Assembly (NCBI RefSeq): GCF_039538765.1
Contig: NZ_BAABCJ010000005.1
Location: 62,001 to 126,000, forward strand
Length of the DNA: 64,000 nt
Reading direction: 5' to 3'
Source of the DNA: Zhihengliuella alba
Lineage (GTDB): Bacteria > Actinomycetota > Actinomycetes > Actinomycetales > Micrococcaceae
This document shows, piece by piece, positions 8,702 through 17,320 of the stretch. The translations under genes and the position numbers were made by a program. Numbering within the stretch: the first letter of the stretch is position 1; every line of letters begins with the position of its first letter. The notes under the pieces are model-generated. The model saw only the letters and a program-made list of their open reading frames with translations. It had not been told where the DNA came from and ran no database searches.

Positions 8702-10441
8702 ATGGAGTCCATGGCGCCACAAAATACGTCTGAATCCACCACCACTGCGCCCGCCGGCGCCGCCCGCGACTGGGCACACCGGTCCACGGAGCACCTCGCG
8801 GCGTTCCGCGCGGCGAGCCCGCTGGTCCAGTGCGCCACCAACTCGGTGGTCACCAACTTCACCGCCAACGTGCTGCTCGCCGCGGGCGCCGCACCGGCCA
8901 TGGTGGACGTCCCCGGCGAGGCCGGTCCGTTCGCCGCCCTGGCCTCCGGCGTGCTGATCAACCTGGGCACGCCGATGGACCGCCAGCGCGACGGCATGCT
9001 CGAGGCCGTGCGCGCCGCCCACGGCGCCGGCACCCCGTGGGTGCTGGACCCGGTGGCGGCCGGTCCGCTGGAACTGCGCACGGAGTTCGCCCGCGAGCTC
9101 CTCCAGTTCTCCCCCTCCGTGATCCGCGGGAATGCCTCCGAGGTCCTGGCCCTGGCGGGCACGGGCACCGGCGGTCGCGGCGTGGACGCGACGGACGACG
9201 TCGACTCCGCCACCGGCGCGGCCGTCGCCCTGGCCCGCAGCACCGGCGCGGTGGTGGCGGTGTCCGGCCCGGAGGACGTCGTCACCGACGGGGCCACCGT
9301 GGTCCGCGTCGCCGGCGGCAGCGAGCTGCTCACCCGGGTCACCGGCGGCGGATGCGCCCTCGGCGCGCTGGTCGCCGGTCTCGTCGGCAGCACGACGGCG
9401 GCGGTCCGGCCCGACGCTGCGGGCTCCTCCGTGCTCGCGGCCACCGTGGCCGCGCACGCGTTCTACTCGGCGGCCGCCGAGCGGGCCGCCGTCGGCGCCG
9501 CGGGCACCGGCAGCTTCCAGGTGGCGTTCCTGGACGCGCTGGCCGCCCTCCGGCCGGAGGACCTGGCCGATGCACGCATCACGGAGGCGCCGGCGGAGGC
9601 GCCCTCCGCCGGCGATCCGGAGCGCCGCACCCACGAAGCCCCGGCAGCGTCCTCCCCCGGAGCTGCCGCCGCCGGGCCGGCCGTCCCCGCGACGGGCGTG
9701 AGGATCGGGGCCCACGAGCGGATCGGCACGCACGCGCGGTCCGCCCCGGACGCGCGGCTCGACCCGGACGCGCGGCTCGACCCCGACGACCTGGGCGTCT
9801 ACCTGGTCGCCGATGCGGCCACGGCCGGCGAGCGCCCGCTCGAGGACATCGTCGCCGCCGCGGTGGCCGGCGGTGTCCGGACCATCCAGTTGCGCTGCAA
9901 GGACCTGCCCGCCAAGGAATTCCTCCGTCACGCGATCGCCTGCGCGGAGATCACGGCCGGCCGCGCCCACCTCCTGTTGAACGACAGAGTGGACGTCTAC
10001 CTCGCCGCGGTCGCCGCGGGAGCGAGCGTGCAGGGCGTCCACGTCGGGCAGAAGGACCTTCCGGCGCACTCGGTCCGCCAGCTCATCGGCCCGGACGCGG
10101 TCCTCGGTCTCAGCGCCTCCACCGAGGAGGACCGGACCCGCCTGCTGCGCCTGCCCGCCGGCACGGTGGACTACGTCGGCACCGGTGCCGTCCGGGCGAC
10201 GCCCACCAAGAAGGACCACCCCACGCCGATCGGCTGGGACGGCTTCGGCCGCTTCGCCGCAGCCGTCCGCGCCGCCGGCGGGCCGCCGTGCGTGGCGATC
10301 GGCGGGGTGGGTCACGGCGACGCCGCCGACGCGCGGGCCGCCGGCGCGGCGGGCTTCGCCGTGGTGCGGGCGATCTGCACGGCCGAGGATCCGGCCGCGG
10401 CCGCGCGGCAGCTCCGCGACGAGTGGGAGGCCGCCGCATGA
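8702..10441 (+). CDS. thiM-thiE: Fused hydroxyethylthiazole kinase / thiamine-phosphate synthase
   Basis: A 579-residue bifunctional enzyme. Residues about 25-290 are ThiM (phosphorylates hydroxyethylthiazole; GEAGPFAALASGVLINLGT and the anion-hole/catalytic region VTGGGCALGAL). Residues about 360-575 are ThiE (joins thiazole phosphate and HMP-PP to thiamine phosphate; QLRCKDLPAKEF, GVHVGQKDLP, VGTGAVRATPTKKDH, AIGGVG). An Ala/Pro/Asp-rich linker with a repeated RLDPDA motif joins them. It follows the TPP riboswitch and overlaps the next gene by 4 bp (ATGA). Fusion of two consecutive salvage steps is directly visible, since there is no stop or frameshift between the halves. Confidence 0.94.
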   Translation: MESMAPQNTSESTTTAPAGAARDWAHRSTEHLAAFRAASPLVQCATNSVVTNFTANVLLAAGAAPAMVDVPGEAGPFAALASGVLINLGTPMDRQRDGMLEAVRAAHGAGTPWVLDPVAAGPLELRTEFARELLQFSPSVIRGNASEVLALAGTGTGGRGVDATDDVDSATGAAVALARSTGAVVAVSGPEDVVTDGATVVRVAGGSELLTRVTGGGCALGALVAGLVGSTTAAVRPDAAGSSVLAATVAAHAFYSAAAERAAVGAAGTGSFQVAFLDALAALRPEDLADARITEAPAEAPSAGDPERRTHEAPAASSPGAAAAGPAVPATGVRIGAHERIGTHARSAPDARLDPDARLDPDDLGVYLVADAATAGERPLEDIVAAAVAGGVRTIQLRCKDLPAKEFLRHAIACAEITAGRAHLLLNDRVDVYLAAVAAGASVQGVHVGQKDLPAHSVRQLIGPDAVLGLSASTEEDRTRLLRLPAGTVDYVGTGAVRATPTKKDHPTPIGWDGFGRFAAAVRAAGGPPCVAIGGVGHGDAADARAAGAAGFAVVRAICTAEDPAAAARQLRDEWEAAA

Positions 10442-12159
10442 GCGCCGAGACCACCCTCCACGCCGGGGACCGGACCTCCGCCGCGCCCCGCAGCGCCCGG
10501 GCCGACGCCGCTGCGGGCCCCGGGGACGTGCGCGTCCCCAACGTCCTGTCCATCGCCGGCTCCGACCCCTCGGGCGGCGCTGGCATCCAGGCCGACCTGA
10601 AGTCGATCGCCGCGTGCGGCGGCTACGGCATGGCCGCCATCACGGCCCTGACGGCCCAGAACACCCGGGGTGTGACCGGCGTGCACGTCCCGGACCCCGC
10701 GTTCCTGACCCAGCAGCTGGAGGCCGTGAGCAGCGACGTCCGGATCGATGCCGTGAAGATCGGGATGCTCGCCAACGCCGAGGTCATCGGGGCCGTGCAC
10801 GCTTGGCTGTCCCGCGAGCGCGCCGCGGGTCGCGTGGCGGGCGCCGTGGTGCTGGACCCGGTCATGATCGCCACCAGCGGCGACCGCCTGACCGACGACG
10901 ACGCCGTCGTCGCCCTGCGCTCCCTGCTCGCCGAGGCCGACGTCGTGACGCCGAACCTGCCCGAGCTGGCGGTGCTGGCCGACGCCCCGCCGGCCCGCAC
11001 GTGGGCCGAGGCGCTGGACCAGGCGCGGCGCGTCGCCGCGGCGGCGGACGTGCTCGTGGTCGCCAAGGGCGGCCACCTCGACGAGCTGGAGGGATCCGCC
11101 GACGGCCGGAACGGCGACCGGTCGGGCAGCAGGGGCCCGCTGGGGTGTCCGGACGCGCTGGTGGGCCCGGACGGCGTCGTCCTGGAACTGCCCGGGCGAA
11201 GGCTGGAGACCACCAGCACCCACGGCACCGGCTGCTCCCTGTCCTCCGCGCTGGCGACCCTGCAGGCGCGCTTCGGCGACTGGCCCGCGGCGCTGCGCCT
11301 GACCAAGCGGTGGCTGACCCGGGCCATCGAGGACTCCGCCCGGCTGGAGGTCGGCGGCGGGCACGGTCCGGTGAGCCACCTCGGCCAGCTCTGGGGCGGG
11401 CACACCGTCCCCGACCCCCGCGCCGACGTGGGCCACTGGTGGGATCTCATCGCCGATCTGCGCGGGAGGATCGACGACGTCTGGTTCGTGCGCCGGCTGG
11501 CCGACGGGACGCTGGACCGCGCGGACTTCGAGCACTACCTGGCGCAGGACTCGCTCTACCTGCGGACGTACTCCAAGGTGCTCTCCCGGGCCGCGCAGCT
11601 CGCGCCCACGCTCGAGGAGCAGGAGTTCTGGGCCCACAGCGCCCACGAGTGCCTGGAGGTGGAGCTGTCCCTCCACCGCGCCCGGCTGGCCGACGCGGAG
11701 GCCCCGGGCGTGACTGACCCGGGTGCGACGGAGCCCGGCGCGACGGAGCCGGGTTCGACGGCGGGACGCGGCACCTCGGAGGCCGTGTCCCCTGTCGCTG
11801 CCCCTCCTCCCGGCGAGGCCGCGGCCTCGCCGGAGACCCGCGCGTACCTCGGCCACCTGCTCGCGGCAGCGGCGGTCGGCTCCTACCCCGTCGTCGTCGC
11901 GGCGGTCCTCCCCTGCTACTGGCTCTACCAGGACATCGGCTCCCGGCTCGCGGCCGCGAACCGCCCGGACCACCCGTACGCGGACTGGCTGGGCATGTAC
12001 TCGTCGCCGGAGTTCGACGCCGCGACCCGCCGGGCCATCGCGATCACGCAGACCCAGGCGGACACCGCCCGGCCCGCCGAGCTGGAGGCGATGCTGGACG
12101 CGTTCCTGGAGTCGTCGCGCCAGGAAATGGCCTTCTTCGCGCAGCGCCGGGACTCCTGA
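10438..12159 (+). CDS. thiD-tenA: Fused hydroxymethylpyrimidine (phosphate) kinase / TenA thiaminase-like protein
   Basis: A 573-residue fusion. The N-terminal half is ThiD (phosphorylates HMP twice; SIAGSDPSGGAGIQADLKS, LDPVMIATSGD, and the catalytic loop STHGTGCSLSSAL). The C-terminal half is TenA (aminopyrimidine salvage; HECLEVELSLH and the catalytic-cysteine region LPCYWLYQDIG). A low-complexity insert with repeated PGATE/PGSTA interrupts TenA between HRARLADAE and SPETRAYLGHL, where most TenA proteins have a short loop. With ThiM-ThiE it forms a two-gene operon covering thiazole and pyrimidine salvage and coupling. ThiC and ThiG are not in the window. Confidence 0.93.
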   Translation: MSAETTLHAGDRTSAAPRSARADAAAGPGDVRVPNVLSIAGSDPSGGAGIQADLKSIAACGGYGMAAITALTAQNTRGVTGVHVPDPAFLTQQLEAVSSDVRIDAVKIGMLANAEVIGAVHAWLSRERAAGRVAGAVVLDPVMIATSGDRLTDDDAVVALRSLLAEADVVTPNLPELAVLADAPPARTWAEALDQARRVAAAADVLVVAKGGHLDELEGSADGRNGDRSGSRGPLGCPDALVGPDGVVLELPGRRLETTSTHGTGCSLSSALATLQARFGDWPAALRLTKRWLTRAIEDSARLEVGGGHGPVSHLGQLWGGHTVPDPRADVGHWWDLIADLRGRIDDVWFVRRLADGTLDRADFEHYLAQDSLYLRTYSKVLSRAAQLAPTLEEQEFWAHSAHECLEVELSLHRARLADAEAPGVTDPGATEPGATEPGSTAGRGTSEAVSPVAAPPPGEAAASPETRAYLGHLLAAAAVGSYPVVVAAVLPCYWLYQDIGSRLAAANRPDHPYADWLGMYSSPEFDAATRRAIAITQTQADTARPAELEAMLDAFLESSRQEMAFFAQRRDS

Positions 12160-12340
12160 AGCGGCGCGGGGACTGCTGAGGCGGCGCAGGGGACCGAGTC
12201 GGCGGGGAAGCATCGGGCGGAGGAGTCGAGACTTCTCCGGACCCGGCGTTCCCTCGGACGGTCAGCCGTACTAGGTTGAGAAACAGGGATCGTGCGATCC
12301 ACTGCTCGTCCGGTCCACCGCGCTCGTGAGAGGAACGATG

Positions 12341-12805
12341 ATGTCAGATCCGAACCAGCCGCCGCCGCAGCCACCTCAGCACGGCGGGTACCCGCCCCAG
12401 CCGCCCAACGAACCCCCGCGGGGACCGGGCGGCGGTCCCGAGCCCTGGCACGGCCAGGGGCCGCACCAGCCGCACGACGGCGGCCCCGACGACAAGGGGT
12501 TCTTCGCGGCCCTGTTCGACTTCAGCTTCCGCAGCTTCGTCACGCTGAAGTTCGCGAAGATCATCTACATCCTGCTGATCGCCCTGGTGGTGCTCGGCTG
12601 GCTGATGTACATCGCCATCGGCTTCGCCACGGAGCCGATGCTCGGCGTCGCCGCACTGGTCTTCGGCTGGATCCCCGGCTTCATCTTCGTGGTGCTCTTC
12701 CGCGTGAGCCTGGAGTTCTACATCGCGATGATCAGGACGTCGCAGAACACGGCGGCCACGAAAGCGGAGGTCGAGCAACTGCGGGGTGATCTGACCGCCC
12801 GGTAG
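12341..12805 (+). CDS. DUF4282 membrane protein
   Basis: A 154-residue protein with a Pro/Gly/His-rich cytoplasmic N-terminus of about 50 residues. Two hydrophobic segments follow (IIYILLIALVVLGWLMYIAIG and MLGVAALVFGWIPGFIFVVLF) and then FRVSLEFYIAMIRTSQNT. The two segments and the RVxLEFxIAxIRxxxNT tail match DUF4282. GAGAGGA precedes two adjacent ATGs at 12338 and 12341; spacing favours the second. A -10 candidate TAGGTT is at 12272-12277. Function of the family is not established. Confidence 0.8.
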   Translation: MSDPNQPPPQPPQHGGYPPQPPNEPPRGPGGGPEPWHGQGPHQPHDGGPDDKGFFAALFDFSFRSFVTLKFAKIIYILLIALVVLGWLMYIAIGFATEPMLGVAALVFGWIPGFIFVVLFRVSLEFYIAMIRTSQNTAATKAEVEQLRGDLTAR

Positions 12806-12840
12806 CGCCCGGTCCCGACGCCGGGCGGGCGAACCGGAGA

Positions 12841-12860
12841 TTAGTTTGTGCGCAAACTAA
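12841..12860. promoter_or_regulatory. MarR/OhrR-type palindromic operator
   Basis: TTAGTTTGTGCGCAAACTAA has 8-bp perfect arms around TGCG. It covers the expected -35 zone of a promoter whose -10 would be TATGCT at 12866-12871, so a bound repressor would block RNA polymerase. The nearest candidate regulator is the OhrR-like gene at 13244-13684. The assignment to that regulator is inference. Confidence 0.6.
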
Positions 12861-12938
12861 TTGGATATGCTCGGTGGACGCGCTTCGACTGCGCTACGGT
12901 GCCGCTCCGGTGCCGACGGATCTCTCGACAGGGACGCC

Positions 12939-13175
12939 ATGAGCGACAAGCCACGCCCGATCGTCCGGGACACCACCGGACTCAGCCTGAACTACCGGTT
13001 CTGGTGGCGCATGCAGTACCTGGGGTTCGCCATCTTCGGTCCCGCCGACCAGCAGCCCCACCGGAGCCCCAAGGAGCACCTGAAGCGCGAACGCGCCCTC
13101 CGGGTGCTCCGCGCGCACGAGGCGCGGGGAACCGACGCCCCGCAGGAAGTCGTCGAAGCGGCCCGCGAACTCTAG
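12939..13175 (+). CDS. Small basic protein of unknown function
   Basis: A 78-residue protein that I do not recognise. It has a central aromatic stretch LNYRFWWRMQYLGFAIFGPA (about residues 18-37), too polar for a confident membrane helix, and a charged helical C-terminus (SPKEHLKRERALRVLRAHEA). The start MSDKPRP at 12939 is preceded by GGGACG; an in-frame start 26 codons upstream gives a different composition. Upstream sits the operator-like palindrome at 12841-12860; the gene converges on the OhrR-like regulator. It may belong to a peroxide or redox response, but only context says so. Confidence 0.6.
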   Translation: MSDKPRPIVRDTTGLSLNYRFWWRMQYLGFAIFGPADQQPHRSPKEHLKRERALRVLRAHEARGTDAPQEVVEAAREL

Positions 13176-13243
13176 GGCCGGCCGTCTCCGACGCTGTCCG
13201 CAGCCGGCCCACAGGGCCGTCGACGACGCCGTGTGATCGGTGT

Positions 13244-13684
13244 CTACGGGCGACGCGTGGCGGCCGAGATCAGTTTCGTCATGCTCGCGTGCAGGGCCGC
13301 GAGCTCCTCGGCGTCCAGGTCCAGCCGCGCCATCATCTGCGCCGGGATCCGCTCCGCCTGCGCGCGCAGTGCGCGCCCCTCGGGCGTGAGCGAGATCCGC
13401 AGTGTGCGCTCGTCGTCGGGATCGCGCTCGCGCTCGATGTAGCCCAGCGACTCCAGGCGCTTCACGAGCGGGGAGACCGTCCCGGCGTCCAGGTGGAGCA
13501 GTGCCCCGACCTCCCGCAGGGACAGTGGCTCGCTCTCCCACAGCGCGAGCATGACCAGGTACTGGGGGTGGGTGAGCCTGAGGGGCTCGAGGACGGGCCG
13601 GTAGGCCGCGATGACGGAGCGGGAGGCGACGGCGAGCGCGAAGCACACCTGCCGCTCCAGCGAGAGCGGGTCCTCTGCGTCCAT
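13244..13684 (-). CDS. MarR-family regulator, OhrR-like one-cysteine type
   Basis: A 146-residue winged-helix repressor. LERQVCFALAVASRSVIAAY places Cys14 where organic-peroxide sensing OhrR proteins keep their reactive cysteine. The rest also follows OhrR: RLTHPQYLVMLALWE, LHLDAGTVSPLVKRLESLGYI for the recognition helix, and RDPDDERTLRISLTPEG for the wing. A -10 TAAAAT is at 13768-13773. No ohr peroxiredoxin is adjacent, which is unusual for this family; the closest palindromic operator precedes the 78-residue protein gene. Family confident, inducer inferred. Confidence 0.85.
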   Translation of the reverse strand: MDAEDPLSLERQVCFALAVASRSVIAAYRPVLEPLRLTHPQYLVMLALWESEPLSLREVGALLHLDAGTVSPLVKRLESLGYIERERDPDDERTLRISLTPEGRALRAQAERIPAQMMARLDLDAEELAALHASMTKLISAATRRP

Positions 13685-13820
13685 CCGGTTCGCCGCCTTC
13701 CGCGTCCTGTACCCGTCGGCGGCTCCGACGGTCCGTGGGCGGCCGACGCCGGCCGCGCCCCTCAGGCATTTTAGCCCCCGACCACCGAGCTCCGTCCTGC
13801 TCCCGCCGACTCCAGGAAGG

Positions 13821-14729
13821 CTAGGCGCGATCGAGGCGGAAGTCGGCGGCGTCCGGGAGCCGTTGGAACCCGGCGGATGCGTACGCCTCCGGGGCCGGAG
13901 AGTTCGCCACCGGGGTGCACACCAGCACGCTCGAGGACCCCATGCTGCGCAGCGCCTGCGCCGAGGCGAGCGTGATCGCCCGCCCGAGGCCCCGCCCGCG
14001 GGCGGACGGCTCCACCCCGAGGGGCTCGATCAGGCCGGGGCGGCCCGGCCCCGCGGACCAGACGATCGAGGTCGCGACCGGGCCGAGCTCGGGGTCCACC
14101 GCCAGCAGGCACCGGGCGGATCCGTAGGGGTAGCCCGCCGCCATCGTCCGCCAGCGCGCCACCGTGAACCGGGTGCTGCCGAAGGCGGCGGCGTGGACAC
14201 CCGACCACGCGGCGATCCGCTCGACGTCGTCCGTTGCGTGACCGCTGGAGGCGTCGCGCCCGGCGCCGATGCTCACAACAGGCAGCCCCACGTCGGGGAG
14301 GCGGACGTCCGGCCCCAGGACGAACGGCGCCCACAGCTCGCCGGGCTGCCAGCCGCGGTCGGTCAGGGCGGAGCGGATCGCCGACCCGAACCGCGCCTCC
14401 ACGCTCACCTCCCCGTCGGGCAGCACGTGGCGCGCAGGCGTCGAGAGGTCGGCGACGATCGACTCGGCGAACGCGGAGTCCTCAGCGGCGCCCGGAGCGA
14501 TGCCGAGCCGCAGGACATCGGGCCCATCCAGCAGCCCGACGGCGGCGATCTCGCCGCGCCGCGACCAGAGGCGGATCCGGCCGGCGAGTCCCTCGGCGCC
14601 CATCTGCCACGCCCAGCCGAGATCCCCGGGATGGAGCTGGATGGGCTGGCCGTCCGACTGCCAGGAGCGAAGCGCGTCGACGACGGCGGGGAGCTCGGTC
14701 GCGGCGGGCGTCCACATCTCGATGCTCAT
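13821..14729 (-). CDS. GNAT-family N-acetyltransferase
   Basis: A 302-residue protein whose C-terminal half is a GNAT domain: LLAVDPELGPVATSIVW followed by the acetyl-CoA loop EPLGVEPSARGRGLGRAITLAS and VLVCTPVANSPAPEAYASAGF. The N-terminal half (MSIEMWTPAATELPAVVDAL onward) looks like a degenerate GNAT-type or accessory domain without the Q/RxxGxG/A loop. AGAGG precedes the ATG by six bases. Substrate unknown. It is divergent from the uracil permease gene. Confidence 0.85.
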   Translation of the reverse strand: MSIEMWTPAATELPAVVDALRSWQSDGQPIQLHPGDLGWAWQMGAEGLAGRIRLWSRRGEIAAVGLLDGPDVLRLGIAPGAAEDSAFAESIVADLSTPARHVLPDGEVSVEARFGSAIRSALTDRGWQPGELWAPFVLGPDVRLPDVGLPVVSIGAGRDASSGHATDDVERIAAWSGVHAAAFGSTRFTVARWRTMAAGYPYGSARCLLAVDPELGPVATSIVWSAGPGRPGLIEPLGVEPSARGRGLGRAITLASAQALRSMGSSSVLVCTPVANSPAPEAYASAGFQRLPDAADFRLDRA

Positions 14730-14918
14730 GCGCTGCCTCTCTGCACCGCCTCCCCCTCGGGCGCCCGGGCGGGCCTGCGGTTCTCGCTGGCCACGCTTCC
14801 ATACCGGGACCGGCCCGGCCAGAGGAACCGCTAAAATCGGTGAGGCCCGGCGCGCGTGCGCCGCACTGGAGCGTCCGTCCGGAGCCACCGACCCCCTCCC
14901 CACTCGGAAGGCCTCTCC

Positions 14919-16241
14919 ATGAGCAACCGCCTCGGCTTCGGCTGGAATCTGCACGGCGACGGACGGACCATCCGCCCGGGCTCCGTCGTCGCACCGGACG
15001 AGCGGCTGAACTGGCCCCAGACCGTCGGCGTCGGCGTCCAGCACGTCATGGCCATGTTCGGGGCCACGGTCCTGGTCCCGGCGATCACCGGCTTCCCCGC
15101 CACAACGACGCTCCTGTTCAGCGGCCTGGGCACGCTCCTGTTCCTGCTCGTCACGGCGGGTCGGGTTCCGAGCTATCTCGGGTCCTCGTTCGCGTTCCTC
15201 GCCCCGGTGGCGGCCGCGACCAGCAGCTACGGCATGGGCGGCGCGCTCGGCGGCATCCTGGTCACCGGTGCGGCCCTGTTCCTGATCGGGCTGATCGTGC
15301 AGAAGTCCGGCACCGGATGGATCCACGCGCTGATGCCGCCGGTCGTCATGGGCACTATCGTGGCGCTGATCGGCCTGAATCTGGCCGCCACCACGCTCAC
15401 GCCGATGCAGGAGGTCCCGCTGACCACGTTCGCGACCGTCGGCGCGATCGTCGTCTCGGCGGTCCTGTTCAGGGGCCTCCTGGGGCGCCTGTCCATCCTG
15501 GTGGGCATCGTCGTCGGATACCTCGTGGCCCTTGCGCAGGGGCAGATCGACTTCAGCTCGGTGGGCGAGGCGACGTGGGCCGGCCTACCCGCCTTCGAGA
15601 CCCCGACATTCCACCTCGACATCATGCTGGTCTTCCTCCCCGTGGTCTTCGTCCTCATCGCCGAGAACATCGGCCACGTGAAGACGGTCAGCCTGATGAC
15701 CGGGCGGGACCTGGACGACATCTACGGCCGCGCCCTCATGGCGGACGGCGCCGCGACGATGCTGGCCGGTGCCGGCGGCGGCTCCGGCACCACCACCTAC
15801 GCCGAGAACATCGGCGTCATGGCGTCCTCCCGGGTCTACTCGACGGCGGCGTACTGGGTGGCCGGCGCCGTCGCCATCCTCCTGGCGTTCTCGCCCAAGG
15901 TCGGGGCCGTCATCAACACCATCCCCGCCGGCGTGACCGGCGGCGCGGGCATCGTCCTGTACGGGATGATCGGCATGATCGGCGCACGGCTCTGGGTGCA
16001 GAACCGGGTGAACTTCTCCAACCCGATCAACCTCATGACGGCCGGCGCGGGACTGATCGTCGCGATCGCCATGGGTTCCAGTGCGCTCATGATCGGCGAG
16101 CTGCAGCTCGGCGGCATCGCGATCGGCACCATCGTGACCCTGCTGATCTTCCACGTGATGACGGCGATCGCGCGCGCCCGCGGCACCGAGCCGATCGACA
16201 CCCCGGAGGACCAGGGTTCCCAGCCCAGCAAGATCGGCTGA
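14919..16241 (+). CDS. uraA: Uracil/xanthine permease, NCS2 family (UraA-like)
   Basis: A 440-residue membrane transporter importing uracil or a related nucleobase with protons. The NCS2 core is visible: QHVMAMFGATVLVP in helix 1, FAFLAPVAAATSSYGMGGALGG in the helix-3 region, IAENIGHVKTVSLMTGRDL with the substrate-binding Glu, and GGSGTTTYAENIGVMA with the second Glu. It resembles bacterial UraA/PyrP more than xanthine permeases, but substrate is not certain. GGAAGG lies 8 bases before the ATG. A possible -10 TAAAAT at 14832-14837 gives a leader of about 75 nt with no obvious attenuator. Confidence 0.9.
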   Translation: MSNRLGFGWNLHGDGRTIRPGSVVAPDERLNWPQTVGVGVQHVMAMFGATVLVPAITGFPATTTLLFSGLGTLLFLLVTAGRVPSYLGSSFAFLAPVAAATSSYGMGGALGGILVTGAALFLIGLIVQKSGTGWIHALMPPVVMGTIVALIGLNLAATTLTPMQEVPLTTFATVGAIVVSAVLFRGLLGRLSILVGIVVGYLVALAQGQIDFSSVGEATWAGLPAFETPTFHLDIMLVFLPVVFVLIAENIGHVKTVSLMTGRDLDDIYGRALMADGAATMLAGAGGGSGTTTYAENIGVMASSRVYSTAAYWVAGAVAILLAFSPKVGAVINTIPAGVTGGAGIVLYGMIGMIGARLWVQNRVNFSNPINLMTAGAGLIVAIAMGSSALMIGELQLGGIAIGTIVTLLIFHVMTAIARARGTEPIDTPEDQGSQPSKIG

Positions 16242-16271
16242 ACCTGCCACCGCGCTCCCCGCTGCGGCCCC

Positions 16272-16277
16272 TAGAAT
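16272..16277 (+). promoter_or_regulatory. -10 element giving a leaderless transcript
   Basis: TAGAAT, six bases, then the GTG start at 16284. The spacing puts transcription start at or next to the start codon. Confidence 0.55.
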
Positions 16278-16283
16278 CGTGGG

Positions 16284-17285
16284 GTGGCTGAGTGGAACGA
16301 GGAGTGGGCGACCGGGCAATGGCGCCGGCAGGCGGGCGAGTGGATCGCCATGGTGCTCGAGACCTACCGGATCGAGCCCACCGGCCCTGCGGAGCAGCGA
16401 TTCAATGGTCTCTTCTCGACGCAGCTGACCGTGCCGACGGACCACGGCCAGTTGTTCTTCAAGGCCAACAACCCGGGCCAGCTGGCGGAGGTCTCCGTCA
16501 CCGCGACGGCCGCGAATCTGTGCCCGGAGCAGCTGGTCATGCCGCTGGCCATCGAGCCGCAGCGCGGCTGGATGATCACCCCGGACTTCGGGGAGACGCT
16601 GCTCGCGGTCCCCAGCACCGACCACCAGATCTGGGCGCGGATGCTCCGCGACTTCGCCGCGGTCCAGCAGCACCTCAGCGGCTTCGGGGACACCCTGTTC
16701 GACGCCGGCCTGCTGCACCTCGACCCGTCCTGGCTGCCCGACTACATCGACGAGCAGCTGGTCCTGCACGCCTCCATGCCCGCCACGCACCCGCTGCACC
16801 TGCCCGCCCGGGATGCGGAGGAGCTCGACGCGCAGCTGGCCGAGGTCAAGGGCATGTGCGAATTCCTCGCCGCCGGCCCCGTCCCGCTGACGCTCGAGCA
16901 CAACGACCTGCACCGCGGGAACACCTTCCTGCCCACCGCCCCGGACGAGCCGCTGAGATTCATGGACCTCGGCGACGCCTACTGGGCGCACCCGTTCTCC
17001 TCGCTGGGGACGCCGATCCGGGTGATGTGCGACGAGCTCTGCACGCGGCCCACCGACCCGCGGATCCGGCAGGTCGTCTCCGAGTACCTCGCCCAGTGGG
17101 CTGACTACGGGACTGTCGACGAGCTCTGGGAGTACGTGGAGCCCGCCCTGCGCGCAGGAAAGATGCAGCAGCACGCCATGGCGATGCGTGTCCTGACCGG
17201 GGCCAGCGAGGAGGAGCTCCTGGAGCATGCCGACCTGGCCCTGCGGCCACTCTCCGAACTGGCGCAGCCGATCCTCACCGACTGA
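16284..17285 (+). CDS. Phosphotransferase of the APH/choline-kinase fold
   Basis: A 333-residue kinase-like protein. It has LTLEHNDLHRGNTFLPT (catalytic HxDxxxxN loop with Asp) and RFMDLGDAYWAHPFSSLG (metal-binding D-x-D region), the APH-family core. A nucleotide-binding lobe with FFKANNP precedes it. Such proteins phosphorylate small molecules; here the substrate is unknown and an antibiotic-resistance role should not be assumed. The GTG start is supported by a -10 at the leaderless distance rather than by a Shine-Dalgarno. Confidence 0.82.
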   Translation: MAEWNEEWATGQWRRQAGEWIAMVLETYRIEPTGPAEQRFNGLFSTQLTVPTDHGQLFFKANNPGQLAEVSVTATAANLCPEQLVMPLAIEPQRGWMITPDFGETLLAVPSTDHQIWARMLRDFAAVQQHLSGFGDTLFDAGLLHLDPSWLPDYIDEQLVLHASMPATHPLHLPARDAEELDAQLAEVKGMCEFLAAGPVPLTLEHNDLHRGNTFLPTAPDEPLRFMDLGDAYWAHPFSSLGTPIRVMCDELCTRPTDPRIRQVVSEYLAQWADYGTVDELWEYVEPALRAGKMQQHAMAMRVLTGASEEELLEHADLALRPLSELAQPILTD

Positions 17286-17320
17286 CGGCCGGATCCGCTT
17301 CGCCCTCCGCAGCGACCCGG

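Noticed and set aside
16284..17285. Aminoglycoside resistance phosphotransferase
   Set aside because: The APH fold is shared by many metabolic kinases, and neither composition nor context points to a resistance gene.
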